From Phormidium tenue FACHB-1052 (GTDB lineage Bacteria; Cyanobacteriota; Cyanobacteriia; Phormidesmidales; Phormidesmidaceae): 64,000 nt of DNA. Every line of letters starts with the position of its first letter. Position 1 is the stretch's first letter. Both the position numbers and the translations under genes were made by a program. Where the stretch lies: NCBI RefSeq assembly GCF_014696675.1, contig NZ_JACJQN010000012.1:124001-188000 (forward strand). The letters are read 5' to 3'. Shown here piece by piece: positions 54,135 through 64,000 of the stretch. Under the pieces are notes generated by a model. That model was not told the origin of the DNA. It did not search any database and was given only the letters and a program-made list of their open reading frames with translations.

Positions 54135-57100
54135 GCCGGTGGTTGGTAGCGTTTAATCAGGTCGATGGCCTGTCTTCCCTTATAGCTTAGGGCTAACTGC
54201 TTGAGCTGAGTGGTAAACGGAGCCCACTGCTGCTGCTGCTGTTCAATGCGCTCGGCATAGGCCACGACGCCTTTGAGATCTCCCATCAGAGCGAGGTTGA
54301 GCAGGGTGTCGAGTTCAGACTCGGGGGGAATAGCGGTGGGGGAGAGGGGGGAAGAGGGGAACTGGGTTAGAGCAGCGGGCAGGGTGGGGGGTAGGGGGTG
54401 GGGGGTGGGGTCGTATAACCATTCCAGACCCAGGTGGAGCTGGAGCTTTGCCAGCAGGGCCGGTTCATGGATGGGCTTGGGCAGAAAATCGTCGCAGCAG
54501 GCTAGCTGGCTCTGGCGATAGTCAAATTCCATCACGCTGGCGGAAATGGCGATCACAACAACGGATTGCAACGCCGGAATTTGTTTTAACCGACGGGTCA
54601 TTTCAAACCCATCGATCAGCGGCATCACCAGGTCGACCAGTACGACATCGGGCTGGTGCTGCACCGCCTGGGCCAGCCCCTCCTGGCCATTGGCCGCCTC
54701 CAGCAGATGAAAGCCGAGGGGGGCCAAAAAGTCGATGATCACGGCTCGGTTATAGTCCTTGTCGTCTACCACCAAGACGGTGCGGCGATCGCCCCCATAG
54801 CCGACGATCACCTGCCCGGTGGTCAGGCTGGTCGTCTCGCCCGGCTGAGAGGCCGCCAGGTCGAGATCGAACCAGAACCGGCTGCCCTGACCCAGGTCGC
54901 TGCTGACGCAGATGTCGCTGTCCATCAGCTGCACCAGCTGACGACTAATCGCTAGCCCCAACCCTGTGCCGTCGGTGTGTCGCCCCGACTCGGGCGTGCG
55001 GTGAAACGGGTCGAAGATCTGCGCCAATTGTTCAGGGGCAATGCCCATGCCCGTATCGACAATTTCAAAGCGAATCAGGTTAGCGGTAGAGGGCGCGGCA
55101 TGGGCTGCTTCCTGGCGATCGGCCTCCACATCTCCTCCCCTATCGCCCTTGGGGAACCAAGCCTGGAGAGGGCCGACCTTAAGCGAGACCTGCCCCGCCT
55201 CAGTAAACTTGACGGCGTTGCCCAATAAGTTCAGCAGCACCTGCTGAAGCCGCTTTTCATCGGCATAGACGTACTCGGGCAAGGGCGCGATCGCCTCGTA
55301 GGTCAACAAAATCTGCTTCTGGTTGGCGCGAACCCGGCAGATTTCTACCAGGTTTTCGAGAAAACGGGGCAGGTGAAAAGTCTCCGGGTGCAATTCCATT
55401 CTGCGCGCTTCGATTTTCGACAGATCGAGCACATCGTTGATCAGCGTCAGCAGGTACTCACCGCAGCGATGAATGACATCGATGCCCTGCCGCTGCGGCT
55501 CGGTGAGGGTCTGGTGCTTTTTGAGCACCTGGCTATAGCCCAAAATACCGTTCAGGGGGGTGCGCAGCTCATGGCTCATGTTGGCGAGAAACTCACTCTT
55601 GGCTCTGTTAGCGACCATGGCTGCCGCTTCGGCCCGCTGCCGCTCCTGAATCTCCTGCTGCAACAGGACGTTCTTGTCCCGCAGTTCTAGGGTGCGATCG
55701 CCCACCTTAGCTTCCAAGGTGCGGTTGGCCTCCTCCAGATCGGCGTAGAGGCGGGCATTTTCAATCGAAATGGCGGCTTGGGCCGCCAGCAGCTGCAAGA
55801 CCTCCAGCCGATCTGGAGTGAAGGCACCGGGGGTGAGGTTGTTCTCCAGGTACAGCAGCCCCGTCAGCTTCCCCTGGTGCAGAAGCGGGGCACAGAGAAC
55901 GGATTTGGGTTGCTGAGCCAGGATGTAGGGATCGGTGGCAAACAGGTCTTCGGCGGTGGCATCGCTGAGCACCAGGGCGGTCTGGGTTCTGGCGACATAG
56001 TTGACCACCGACAGCGGTAGGGGTAACGGAGCGCTACTGTCTCGATCGCTCCCGAGTCCGGCCTCACCCTGCTGCACGGCCACCCGGTCATCATCCCCCG
56101 TTCCCGAAACGTCACCCGAGACTTGGCCCGAGGCGGCGATCGCCAACTGTCCATCAGTATCCAGCAGTAAAGCTCCTTGCTCCGCCCCGGCATTTTCCAG
56201 GACAATCTGCATCAGTTTGGTGAGCAGATCGCTCAGCACGATTTCCCCGGACAGGGCTTGGGAGGCCTTGATGACGGTGGCAAGATCAAAGCCTTTGAGC
56301 CCGCTCGTAGATACCGAACTGCTGGTAAGCGAGGCGGTCGTCGGGCCGGGCTCTTGCCTGGATGTTTGGGTGCCCAGGGCGGGATGCTGGGCCTTGAGCG
56401 CCTGAGCCTTGGCGATCGCACCCCAGCGCAGGTAGCCGTAGTAGGCCTCGGCCCGGTAGACCTGGGCCACTTTGTCGCGGCCCTGAGCCTGGTAAAATTC
56501 GGCAGCTCGCTCGTTGGCGATCGCCTCCTCTTGCACATAGCCCTGCTCTCGGGCACCGGCGATGGCGCGATCGTAGTGCTCCATCGCCAGCCAGGGCTGA
56601 CCCAGCAGGCGGGCCTGCTCCGCCTCCACCAGATCCAGCTTGTGCTGAAAATTCATCGGCGCATACTGGGCCGATCGCCGCAGGGCCGCCTGGTTCTGCT
56701 CAACGCGGCTGAGCACGCTGTCGAGCGGCAGTTCTCCCGCCGCGACCAGAGCTAGCCTAGCCAGCGAATCGTAGAACTGGAACACCGGCACGACTAAAAA
56801 TCCCTTCACCCCATCTAGATACTGTTCAGCCAGGCCCGCGTCCTCTAGAGCCTGGTCATAGTAACCAAACAGGTAGCTGAGGATGAGTTTGTTGAGGTAG
56901 AAGTAGTGCAGGCCGGTGCGATCGTTACCGGCCTTGAGCAGGGGCAGGGCTACCGCCTCCTGGTAAGCATCGCCCTGAAGGTGGCTCGGGTGCTCCGGCG
57001 AGTCCATCAAATTCAGCACCGATTGCTGCACAATTTGGTTCCAGCCCAGGGCGTTGTCCTGCTTGAGCTGGGCCAGGGTGGTGCTAATCGTCGCCATCTC

Positions 57101-60100
57101 AGCCGCAAGTTTGGGCAGTTCTTGACCCATCAAGTAGGCATGGTGGCAGCGCTGAATCGCCGCATAGCCGCCATATTCTAGCTGGCCGTTTTCGAGACCG
57201 CTTTGGTAACCCTCCCACAGCAGCGTCAGGGTTTCGCGCACGTGGATCTTGCCGTGCAGGGTGCAGGCCCCACCGATAAAGCTAACGCTGGCTTTTAGAT
57301 CCACCGCGTTAAACTTTTCGACCACCTGGAGGGCGAGCTGGCCAAACCGATAGGCCGCTTCACTGTCTTGCAAAATGCCGTTGAGAATCACCCCGTAGCA
57401 CACGTAGCTGTAGGCGGCAAAGGGCGAATTACCATAGCGCAGGGAGAGATTGATCTGCTCGCAGATCACCAGCGGAAACAGCATCGGTGCGGCCTGATAA
57501 CAGGGCGAGCCCAGGCTCGTAAGCATGCGAATGGTGGCGAGTTTCTCGGCGTCGCTAATGGGAGGGAGGTTGAGCAGGTCAGCGGTGCTTTTGCCCTCCA
57601 GATGACCTGCGGTTTGGGCCAGCACCCGCTGAATGTCGTCTAGGGTGGGCGATGCCGTCAGGCTCACCCCCAGCCGTTCCAGCGCCTGCAACCCCAGGTG
57701 TACCGCTTCTAGCTGTTTTACCTGGGCCATACAGGCCTGAATTTTGACCTCGTAGACGGTCATGGTGTCCAGGGGCGATCGCCCCTGACGCAACACGATC
57801 GCCGCCCAGGCCTCCATCTGGTCAAAGCCACCGTTCAGGTAGGCCGCCTCAACGGCGGCATTGTGCAGGGCCAGGGTGAGGTCATACTGCTGCTGCCAAC
57901 TGGTGTCTGGTAACAGCTCCAGGCCCAAGCTCAGGTAGCGCAGGGCCGAGTCGTAGGCGGCAGCGGCTTTGGCCTTTTGGCCCGCCACCCGGTTGATCTC
58001 AGCGATTTGGTAGGCTTCGGCCTCCGAGGCCAGCAAACCGACGCCGTAGTTGAGCTGATTGGCGATCGCAAAAATGTTGTCATTGCGCTCTGCCGCCGGA
58101 ATATTTTGCAGCAGCAGTTGACCAATTTTGAGATGGGTTGACTGCCGTTGCGCCTCTGGAATTAACGAGTAAGCGGCCTGCTGCACCCGGTCGTGCAGAA
58201 ACCGGTAGACAATCTGAGCGATGGTTTTTTCTGCCGCTTGCTCAGCCAACCCTTCATCAGGAGTTTTGTCTAAATCCAGCACCAGGGGAATTTTGTAGGC
58301 CTGGGTGAGGGGCATCACAAATTCCGCTTGTAGGGCTTCCCACAGATCGACAGCCGTTTCTGTTTGAGAGGCTTCGTTCACGATCGCCAGCATATCCAGG
58401 GAAAATTTATCCCCAATGCAGGCCGCCAACTTTAACACCTGCTGGGTCTTGGCAGAGAGTTTCTGGATCTGATTCACCATCAGTTCCACCACGTTCTCCG
58501 TTATGTCAACGCTCTGCAACACCGCTTCATCCCAGCACCACTGGCCCTGGTCAAAATCGAACCAAAGCAGCCCGTCCTGGTGCAGCGATTTCAAAATCTG
58601 GGTGACAAAGAAGGGGTTGCCCTGGGTTTTCTTAAAGATCAGCTGGGCCAGAGATTGGGCTTGAGCTGCGTCAGTGTGGAGCGTATCGGCCACCAGCTGA
58701 TTGACCTCGGGCTGCTCCAGCGGTTGCAGCACAAGATTGCGCACCGTGGCCCCAGCGGCTTGCATCTGCTCCAGGGTGTGCATTAAGGGGTGGGCTAAGC
58801 TCACCTCGTTGTCGCGGTAGGCACCCAGCAGCAGCAAATACTGGCTCTCCGGATTCGTCACCAGCAGCTCGATCAGCTTTAGGGAAGGCAGGTCGGCCCA
58901 CTGCAAGTCATCCAAAAAAATGACCAGTGGATGCTCCGGCTGGCTAAACACCCCAATGAACTGCTGGAAAACCCGATTAAACCGATTTTGCGCTTCCGAG
59001 GCCCCCAGTTGGGGCACCGCCGGCTGAGGCCCGATGATCCGCTCAACCTCCGGAATCACCTCCACCACGATCTGGCCATTCGCACCCAGCGCCGCCAGCA
59101 GCTTGGCTTTCCACTGGGCGACCCGGTCGTCACTTTCGGTCAGCAACTGCCGCATCAGTTCTTGAAAGGCCTGGGTCAGCGATGCGTAGGGGCTATTGCG
59201 CTTGAACTGGTCAAACTTACCGGCAATAAAATATCCCCGCTGCCGAGCAATGGGCTTATGAACTTCCTGCACCAGAGAGGTTTTGCCAATCCCCGAATAT
59301 CCGCTCACCAGCATCAGTTCCGCCGCTCCGGCACTGACTTGCTCAAACGCGGCCAGCAGGGTGGACACTTCGTTTTCCCGACCGTAGAGAGTTTGGGGAG
59401 TAAGAAACTGGCTAAAACAGTCGAGTTGACCAATGGGGAAAGGGGCGATGGTGCCCGACTCCCGCAGTTGTTGCTGACAGCGCACCAAGTCGGCCTTTAG
59501 CCCCAGCGCACTCTGGTAGCGGTCTTCTGCTGTTTTCTCCAGCAGTTTCATCACCAGATCGGCCAGAGCGGTGGGCAGTTCGGGACGGAGTTGGTCGGGG
59601 GCAGCGGGGGTTTTGGCGATGTGGCAATGCACCAGCTCCAGCGGGTCACTGGTCGGAAAGGGCAGCTGCCCAGTCAGCATTTCGTAGAAGGTCACCCCCA
59701 GGGAGTAAAAATCGGCGCGATAGTCGATCGTCCGATTCATGCGCCCGGTTTGTTCCGGCGAGAGATAGGCTAAGGTTCCTTCGAGCAGTGTGGGACGGCT
59801 CGCGGTTGGGTTTTCTCGAGACAGGCGCGAGGCAATGTCAAAGTCAATCAGTTTGACCTGTCCACTGGCCGGGTGAATCAGGATGTTGCGAGGGTTGATG
59901 TCTTTGTGAACAATCTGGCTCTGGTGTAGTGTCGCCAGCGCAGCGGTGAGCTGGAGGGCAATGGCAAGAAATTCATTGCTGCTCAGCAGACGTTGCTCTA
60001 GGTAGTCGCTTAACGCAATGCCGCCAAAGTCTTCTAGCACCAGCGCGAGCCCATTTTGGTAGGGCTCTAGCGCCAGCGCCTTGATAATCTCTGGGCTATC

Positions 60101-60283
60101 TAAGCCATCGAGGATGCTGAACTCGTGCTTAAGACGCGTGATCTCTTCCAGCGAGGGATAGTCTGCCTTGAGCAGCTTGACCACCACCGGCTGCTCGCCC
60201 GACTGGGTCACCCCAGCATAGACCCGGGTGCGCGCTCCCTCATGGATGGCCCGTTGGAGGGTATAGCCTGCAATATCCTGCAA
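54131..60283 (-). CDS. giant Ser/Thr kinase - ATPase - GAF - histidine kinase - receiver hybrid
   Basis: 2050 residues from a TTG start at 60283. Domains in order: protein kinase (~1-270) with Lys36, HKDINPRN (126-133), DFD (147-149) where DFG is usual, and SPEQ; AAA/STAND ATPase with P-loop [10 protein letters not shown] (327-336); a long alpha-solenoid of ~700 residues; GAF (~1310-1480); HisKA with [16 protein letters not shown]; HATPase with [13 protein letters not shown] and [13 protein letters not shown]; and a C-terminal receiver with [14 protein letters not shown] and [15 protein letters not shown]. First gene of a four-gene operon with ATGA couplings. Integrates Ser/Thr and His phosphorylation. 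Stimulus unknown. Confidence 0.93.
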   Translation of the reverse strand: MQDIAGYTLQRAIHEGARTRVYAGVTQSGEQPVVVKLLKADYPSLEEITRLKHEFSILDGLDSPEIIKALALEPYQNGLALVLEDFGGIALSDYLEQRLLSSNEFLAIALQLTAALATLHQSQIVHKDINPRNILIHPASGQVKLIDFDIASRLSRENPTASRPTLLEGTLAYLSPEQTGRMNRTIDYRADFYSLGVTFYEMLTGQLPFPTSDPLELVHCHIAKTPAAPDQLRPELPTALADLVMKLLEKTAEDRYQSALGLKADLVRCQQQLRESGTIAPFPIGQLDCFSQFLTPQTLYGRENEVSTLLAAFEQVSAGAAELMLVSGYSGIGKTSLVQEVHKPIARQRGYFIAGKFDQFKRNSPYASLTQAFQELMRQLLTESDDRVAQWKAKLLAALGANGQIVVEVIPEVERIIGPQPAVPQLGASEAQNRFNRVFQQFIGVFSQPEHPLVIFLDDLQWADLPSLKLIELLVTNPESQYLLLLGAYRDNEVSLAHPLMHTLEQMQAAGATVRNLVLQPLEQPEVNQLVADTLHTDAAQAQSLAQLIFKKTQGNPFFVTQILKSLHQDGLLWFDFDQGQWCWDEAVLQSVDITENVVELMVNQIQKLSAKTQQVLKLAACIGDKFSLDMLAIVNEASQTETAVDLWEALQAEFVMPLTQAYKIPLVLDLDKTPDEGLAEQAAEKTIAQIVYRFLHDRVQQAAYSLIPEAQRQSTHLKIGQLLLQNIPAAERNDNIFAIANQLNYGVGLLASEAEAYQIAEINRVAGQKAKAAAAYDSALRYLSLGLELLPDTSWQQQYDLTLALHNAAVEAAYLNGGFDQMEAWAAIVLRQGRSPLDTMTVYEVKIQACMAQVKQLEAVHLGLQALERLGVSLTASPTLDDIQRVLAQTAGHLEGKSTADLLNLPPISDAEKLATIRMLTSLGSPCYQAAPMLFPLVICEQINLSLRYGNSPFAAYSYVCYGVILNGILQDSEAAYRFGQLALQVVEKFNAVDLKASVSFIGGACTLHGKIHVRETLTLLWEGYQSGLENGQLEYGGYAAIQRCHHAYLMGQELPKLAAEMATISTTLAQLKQDNALGWNQIVQQSVLNLMDSPEHPSHLQGDAYQEAVALPLLKAGNDRTGLHYFYLNKLILSYLFGYYDQALEDAGLAEQYLDGVKGFLVVPVFQFYDSLARLALVAAGELPLDSVLSRVEQNQAALRRSAQYAPMNFQHKLDLVEAEQARLLGQPWLAMEHYDRAIAGAREQGYVQEEAIANERAAEFYQAQGRDKVAQVYRAEAYYGYLRWGAIAKAQALKAQHPALGTQTSRQEPGPTTASLTSSSVSTSGLKGFDLATVIKASQALSGEIVLSDLLTKLMQIVLENAGAEQGALLLDTDGQLAIAASGQVSGDVSGTGDDDRVAVQQGEAGLGSDRDSSAPLPLPLSVVNYVARTQTALVLSDATAEDLFATDPYILAQQPKSVLCAPLLHQGKLTGLLYLENNLTPGAFTPDRLEVLQLLAAQAAISIENARLYADLEEANRTLEAKVGDRTLELRDKNVLLQQEIQERQRAEAAAMVANRAKSEFLANMSHELRTPLNGILGYSQVLKKHQTLTEPQRQGIDVIHRCGEYLLTLINDVLDLSKIEARRMELHPETFHLPRFLENLVEICRVRANQKQILLTYEAIAPLPEYVYADEKRLQQVLLNLLGNAVKFTEAGQVSLKVGPLQAWFPKGDRGGDVEADRQEAAHAAPSTANLIRFEIVDTGMGIAPEQLAQIFDPFHRTPESGRHTDGTGLGLAISRQLVQLMDSDICVSSDLGQGSRFWFDLDLAASQPGETTSLTTGQVIVGYGGDRRTVLVVDDKDYNRAVIIDFLAPLGFHLLEAANGQEGLAQAVQHQPDVVLVDLVMPLIDGFEMTRRLKQIPALQSVVVIAISASVMEFDYRQSQLACCDDFLPKPIHEPALLAKLQLHLGLEWLYDPTPHPLPPTLPAALTQFPSSPLSPTAIPPESELDTLLNLALMGDLKGVVAYAERIEQQQQQWAPFTTQLKQLALSYKGRQAIDLIKRYQPPA

Positions 60284-60786
60284 AACCGTTGAAGAGTCCT
60301 TAGCGATCGCTCCAAAAATGCCGCTGCCGATGGGTGCGAATGGTTACGCACTCAGCACCAAAATCTTCTATATCTCTCCAGATTGGACGGACAGTGCTCT
60401 TGGCTCGATCCTTTGACAAAAGCGCTTGGCGATCATGGTATCACCGGAACAAGGGGAGCCACAGAAAGGAAAGCAACCTACACATTCTGCTTCAAAACGC
60501 CTGCCTGGACTCAAACTCAATGGGCGCTCTATTGATAATCACTGGTGTGACAGTAGTCAAAGATGATCTCCTCCTCCTCACAGGCACCGATGCTCACCCA
60601 GCTAATCGAGCCGTCTTCCCAGTGGTAGAACAACCCCTGTTGCTAAGTGTGCTCAAGCTAGTACCGCTGCGCAGAGTTCAAAATGCAAAATTCAACGTGA
60701 AAAATCTCTAGGGGTAGAGGTGTTTCAAGCCTTCTGAACAGTAGGGTGATTTCTGCCTCAGCGTACTAGCCCTTTAAGAAAACTGG
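60284..60786. other. intergenic region upstream of the giant kinase gene
   Basis: No complete gene. A short minus-strand frame looks like a protein fragment (60529-60642). The plus-strand open frame of 125 codons here is not convincing. The promoter of the kinase operon should lie here. Confidence 0.4.
60529..60642 (-). pseudogene. possible gene fragment
   Basis: A 37-codon stretch reads QQGLFYHWEDGSISWVSIG, followed by acidic EEEEIIFDY and CHTSDYQ, then stop. The aromatic/acidic composition looks protein-like, but it has no start codon and an upstream in-frame stop. Origin unknown. Confidence 0.3.
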
Positions 60787-61035
60787 CTACAGCGTCAGGT
60801 TTCCAGAGGATTGAGGCGGGGCGATCGCACCACCAGAACTAGGGCCATCGGATAAAGCGCCATCCTCTGCTGGAATTTCGCTTAAGACTTCCTCAAGCAC
60901 CTGAATGGCTCCACCAATGCGGAGCAGCGTTTGCTGTAGCTCGGCTCGCTTGGTATCTAATTCTACTAGCATTTTTTGCCCTGTCTCAAATTCAGTTTTG
61001 AGGGCTTGAAGGCGCTGTTGAAGTTTATCTTTCAT
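60787..61035 (-). CDS. small coiled-coil protein of the tail-fibre locus
   Basis: 82 residues from the ATG at 61035. The N-terminal half is a coiled coil (LQQRLQALKTEFETGQKMLVELDTKRAELQQTLLRIGGAIQVLEEVL) and the C-terminus is Ser/Gly/Pro-rich (DGPSSGGAIAPPQSSG). Its start overlaps the fibre gene's stop by 11 bp, so it is translationally coupled and may be a fibre chaperone or tail-assembly factor. Not recognised. Confidence 0.6.
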   Translation of the reverse strand: MKDKLQQRLQALKTEFETGQKMLVELDTKRAELQQTLLRIGGAIQVLEEVLSEIPAEDGALSDGPSSGGAIAPPQSSGNLTL

Positions 61036-63514
61036 GGGAGTTTTTCCTGGAAGGTTGGTGGGCACTGCCCACTTTGCGGATTTGAGAGGTGCTAATTTTG
61101 GATTTGAGTTGGTGAACTTCTGCTTGTAGATTTGTCAGAATCTTATACATTTCTTGGGTTGCAGAAACATGAAGCATGGACAGCGCTTCGTAGTCTACTA
61201 CATGAAAATCATCAACCTCTCGGCCATAGACAAAGATTTTTCCAAAATGGCTGACTGGCACTTTAAAGCTATCTAAAGTTACAGCTTCTACCGTACAGAT
61301 GACCGATTCTCTCTCCTCCCAGAGTAGTTTGACTCGCTCACCAACCTGCAGACCATGCTTAGATAGGCTAACCCAGGATTCCTTTATAAAAGCAATTTGA
61401 AATATGTCGGGGACGACATCAGCAAGCTTATTAACGGCCTGAGGATAAACGTCAAAAACTTGCTGACCAATGATTTTCTTTGCAAATTTTTCATTGAAAG
61501 CAATTTTATCTTTATAACTATAATCAACCACTTTCAATTTAAGTAGAGTTTGTAAATCAGTCCTAGCATTGCTAGGTCTTATATTGTCTTTTATCCTTAC
61601 ATCTGAAAAAGCGTAAAATCCAGAAGCTGCAATTCCATCGCTAGCGTAAAGCGAGTACTGGGTAAGTTCTGGCCTAACTCTATATGGATTCCCACCTTGG
61701 TGATGATAGTTAGCTCCTTTGTCAATTGTGTAGAATACCTCTCCCCTAATTTCAACCAGCCCTTTATTAGGTGTATTAGTTCCAATACCAACCCTGCCAT
61801 CACTTCTAAGAGTCATTACCGTATTGTGAGTATTGAAGCTACCATCGGTAAGATTAATATCTAATTGAGTTTGCGAGTCAGAACTTGTTCCTGTCAAATA
61901 TCTGCCCAAGGCAAAGGAGGCTTTATTAGCATAAGACTCACCACTAACTCCCTCCCTAACTAAGTGTAAGATATCTCGTGTGTCCCTTCTTGTATTGCCA
62001 CCGTTGTGAACGGCTTCAAAAAGAGTCAGAGGGCAGGCTCCAAAACTAAAAGAACCAACATTTTGAGCAACTGAATTAATAGAAACATTGCCTTGTCCAT
62101 TAACAACTAGCCCACCTGTATTACTAGCAGAACCTCTAAGATAAACTTGGCTATTGACTGTAAGATCACCTGCTAACCTACTTGTTCCTGTAGCCAGCAG
62201 TGGGCCATTAAAGGTAGCACTACTGCGGGTAGATAATGGGCCTTCTAGAATTGTCGATCCATATACCCAAAGCGTATTACCATAGCCCGTCATCTGAATC
62301 GAGTTATTAACTATTAAATTTCCATTAAAAGTACTGGAGCCAGTGACAGTTAGCAAGCCACCTACTGAAGCATTTCCAGTTGCTAATGTACTAACAGATG
62401 TATTCGTGGCAGCTAGGGTACCAACAGAAGTGTTTCCAGCAGTTAGGGTACCGCCGATAGCAGCATTACCACCCACTTGTAGAGCGCTTGTGATTCCAGT
62501 TAAAGAAACCGAATTATTGACGGTTACACTTTCCCTAAAGATACTGGTACCTTTAACTAGTAATGTACCGTCTAGGGTCGTATCGCCATCAACAGTTAGG
62601 TTGTTATCTCCTGGGTCAGAATCGCCGCCAACATGTACGCCACCATTGATGGCTAGGGCTGCGCTAGGGGTCATAGTGCCAATGCCGGTTTTGCCGTCAC
62701 TTTGTACTGTTAGCCGCCAAGCACCTCCAGCATAAAACCCAACTTTATTGGCACCATGACCGCCAATAAACCTATTTGATGTTACCCAAAGGCCGCCGTT
62801 TTCGTTGTCAGATTTTAGGCATCCGTTAACTGTAAGATCGGCCTCAACACCGTCTTGACCAACCATGCTTAGGCCACCGTTGAGAATGGCTAGGGGTAAA
62901 TTCCCACTGTTACTAGATCTCAAGGTTAGTGCTGTTACAGCACCAGGAGTGGGCAGGCGCAGGCCGGCATATTGGCGGACGCTAAAATCAAGGTTGGTGC
63001 TAATGTTTTGGTTGGTTACGGTGAATTTGGCCAGAGCAATAGCGGCGTAGCGCTCATGGTTAGGATTAAGAACCTGCTGGTTGAAGTCACTTAATGTAGT
63101 TTTGGCTAACTCAATGCGAGGCATTTCGCTAGTGCGTGTCTCGGTGCCTTTGTCGCCTTGAGGAGCAGTGGCTTCTTCTCGATACTGAATAAAGAGTATC
63201 CAGTCGCCCTGGGGGGTAGGAGGCACTGTAATTTGCGTGACAGGACTATCGCTGAGCAACACGATCGATCTGCCTTCAATGTCAAAGGCAGTGCCCGCCG
63301 AAACACTAAACCGGACATCTGCGATGGAGGTCTTCCCCTGATTGATGGCCGAGGCTTCTTTCCAATTCAAACCTTCAGCAATGCCTGAAATATGGAGCAG
63401 GCGATGGTGTCGCTGCTGGCGATCGCGGTGGTAAGCCTGCTCATCGCTGAAGTCGGTGTCTTCTAGATATTGCCCCTCAAAATAGCGGGGGCGTTGAGTC
63501 GGGTCGTAAGCCAT
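61025..63514 (-). CDS. tail-fibre-like protein with C-terminal S74 intramolecular chaperone
   Basis: 829 residues. The N-terminal ~170 residues (RPRYFEGQYLEDTDFSDEQAYHRDRQQRHHRLLH) resemble an attachment domain seen in contractile-injection and tail loci. The middle (~200-620) is a repetitive, Thr/Ser/Gly/Asn-rich beta region with LTV.G...G, typical of a trimeric fibre. At ~665 the FSDVRIKDNIRPS motif marks a peptidase S74 chaperone, whose Ser-Asp dyad self-cleaves after trimerisation; the rest (IIGQQVFDVYPQAV...) fits this domain. Lower GC than neighbours. Likely a receptor-binding fibre; target unknown. Confidence 0.8.
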   Translation of the reverse strand: MAYDPTQRPRYFEGQYLEDTDFSDEQAYHRDRQQRHHRLLHISGIAEGLNWKEASAINQGKTSIADVRFSVSAGTAFDIEGRSIVLLSDSPVTQITVPPTPQGDWILFIQYREEATAPQGDKGTETRTSEMPRIELAKTTLSDFNQQVLNPNHERYAAIALAKFTVTNQNISTNLDFSVRQYAGLRLPTPGAVTALTLRSSNSGNLPLAILNGGLSMVGQDGVEADLTVNGCLKSDNENGGLWVTSNRFIGGHGANKVGFYAGGAWRLTVQSDGKTGIGTMTPSAALAINGGVHVGGDSDPGDNNLTVDGDTTLDGTLLVKGTSIFRESVTVNNSVSLTGITSALQVGGNAAIGGTLTAGNTSVGTLAATNTSVSTLATGNASVGGLLTVTGSSTFNGNLIVNNSIQMTGYGNTLWVYGSTILEGPLSTRSSATFNGPLLATGTSRLAGDLTVNSQVYLRGSASNTGGLVVNGQGNVSINSVAQNVGSFSFGACPLTLFEAVHNGGNTRRDTRDILHLVREGVSGESYANKASFALGRYLTGTSSDSQTQLDINLTDGSFNTHNTVMTLRSDGRVGIGTNTPNKGLVEIRGEVFYTIDKGANYHHQGGNPYRVRPELTQYSLYASDGIAASGFYAFSDVRIKDNIRPSNARTDLQTLLKLKVVDYSYKDKIAFNEKFAKKIIGQQVFDVYPQAVNKLADVVPDIFQIAFIKESWVSLSKHGLQVGERVKLLWEERESVICTVEAVTLDSFKVPVSHFGKIFVYGREVDDFHVVDYEALSMLHVSATQEMYKILTNLQAEVHQLKSKISTSQIRKVGSAHQPSRKNSHER

Positions 63515-63560
63515 GGTGATGTTCTGGAGAGGGGGGGAAACTGGGTGAATAAACTGGGGT

Positions 63561-64000
63561 TTAGGGGTTGGCGTTCAGGCTGGGTTCATCGGTGCCCAAG
63601 AAGGTATTGCCAGTGTCATTGAGTCTCCCTCCCTGAGGATCTTTCTCTGGAAATTGCAGGCCAGGAGCCAGGGTAAAGGACTGGGGGGTAGCTACGGTGC
63701 CGTTGGGATAGGTGACTGTCAGGGTGCCTTGAATGCGATCGCGGCTGAGGTTGACGAGGCCCACCTCCCAATTCAGCCCCGATTCGCTGACCGTCGCCGC
63801 TGCACCTAAGGGGCCTGAACCTCGCTGTTGCGCCATGACCCGCTGCCCCTGGCGTAGCTTCAGCGATAGCCGAGTCGCCCTAGCCGCACGAGGTGATGCG
63901 TCACCTCGACTGACTTGAAGGTTATCTACCCGAGCGGCGAGCGTCCCCGTTCCGGCTACAGCACCCAGAGCGTACACCTGCCCAGGAATTTGCATGGTGC
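63561..64000 (-). CDS. C-terminal part of an exported/tail-locus beta-rich protein (partial)
   Basis: The frame runs open through the right edge, so the 5' end may be missing; an ATG lies at 63995. Visible ~144 residues contain a beta-rich, Gly/Ala/Asn-rich sequence: GQVYALGAVAGTGTLAARVDNLQVSRG looks like the end of a jelly-roll or LamG-like domain, followed by a second beta domain (VSESGLNWEVGLVNLSRDRIQGTLTVTYPNGTVA). Ends with an acidic, Pro-rich tail. Located 46 bp upstream of the fibre gene on the same strand, so one operon. Not recognised. Confidence 0.45.
   Translation of the reverse strand, partial: TMQIPGQVYALGAVAGTGTLAARVDNLQVSRGDASPRAARATRLSLKLRQGQRVMAQQRGSGPLGAAATVSESGLNWEVGLVNLSRDRIQGTLTVTYPNGTVATPQSFTLAPGLQFPEKDPQGGRLNDTGNTFLGTDEPSLNANP

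Noticed and set aside
60334-60711. 125-codon plus-strand frame upstream of the giant kinase
   Set aside because: Composition and absence of motifs suggest a shadow; the opposite strand looks more protein-like in a short piece.
1-64000. HIP1 octamers (GCGATCGC) as a new repeat
   Set aside because: Known and widespread in cyanobacteria. Six copies were also seen within the island operon, implying that it has long resided in, or came from, cyanobacteria.

Overview
This window reads as chromosomal DNA of a cyanobacterium, probably a filamentous Leptolyngbya/Nodosilinea-like lineage. It carries photosystem I genes (psaF, psaJ, psaL), an acyl-lipid delta-9 desaturase, a cyAbrB regulator, cobalamin-ring enzymes, an InrS-type metal sensor and many HIP1 octamers (GCGATCGC) in and between genes. 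The genus is an inference; no rRNA or tRNA gene was recognised.

Layout. 1-6.9 kb: end of a degenerate GGDEF gene, desC, a PLP-dependent Alr-family enzyme, psaF-psaJ-psaL (psaJ is only 41 codons), tsaD, a thioredoxin-like lipoprotein, an InrS-like sensor and a small conserved protein. 7.0-11.2 kb: a broken adenylate cyclase remnant, acs, and a 1.25-kb gene-free stretch with two perfect inverted repeats. 11.2-29.9 kb: mostly housekeeping genes (cyAbrB, CPBP protease, cobL/cobH, holA, obg, a kinase-like protein lacking its phospho-acceptor His, an OmpR-type regulator, FKBP, nat, an orphan two-domain ABC ATPase, cobD, HU, hemF, mrp, rodA).

29.9-37.4 kb is the accessory region and the best candidate for an undescribed system. 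A tightly coupled three-gene operon encodes a multi-winged-helix protein, a AAA-type ATPase, and a fusion of a Cas4/AddB-like Fe-S nuclease domain to an FtsK-type DNA translocase. Next come a PIN toxin-antitoxin pair, 21-bp periodic repeats, a small hypothetical gene and a decayed fragment of a rodA 3' end. Because intact rodA lies on the other side, the block is bracketed by rodA-related sequence. It looks like a defence or DNA-processing module, but that is inference from domains.

37.4-50 kb returns to core genes (acyP, alaS, ppk2, queG, ftsX, a CheY-like regulator) plus a ParA ATPase coupled to a disordered/coiled-coil partner ending close to a Trp, reminiscent of McdA/McdB positioning systems. 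50-60.3 kb is a four-gene signalling operon on the minus strand headed by a 2050-residue Ser/Thr kinase-ATPase-GAF-histidine kinase-receiver protein. 60.8-64 kb holds the end of a phage-tail or contractile-injection-like locus with an S74 chaperone-type fibre.

All calls come from reading translations and motifs; no database search or composition calculation was possible.
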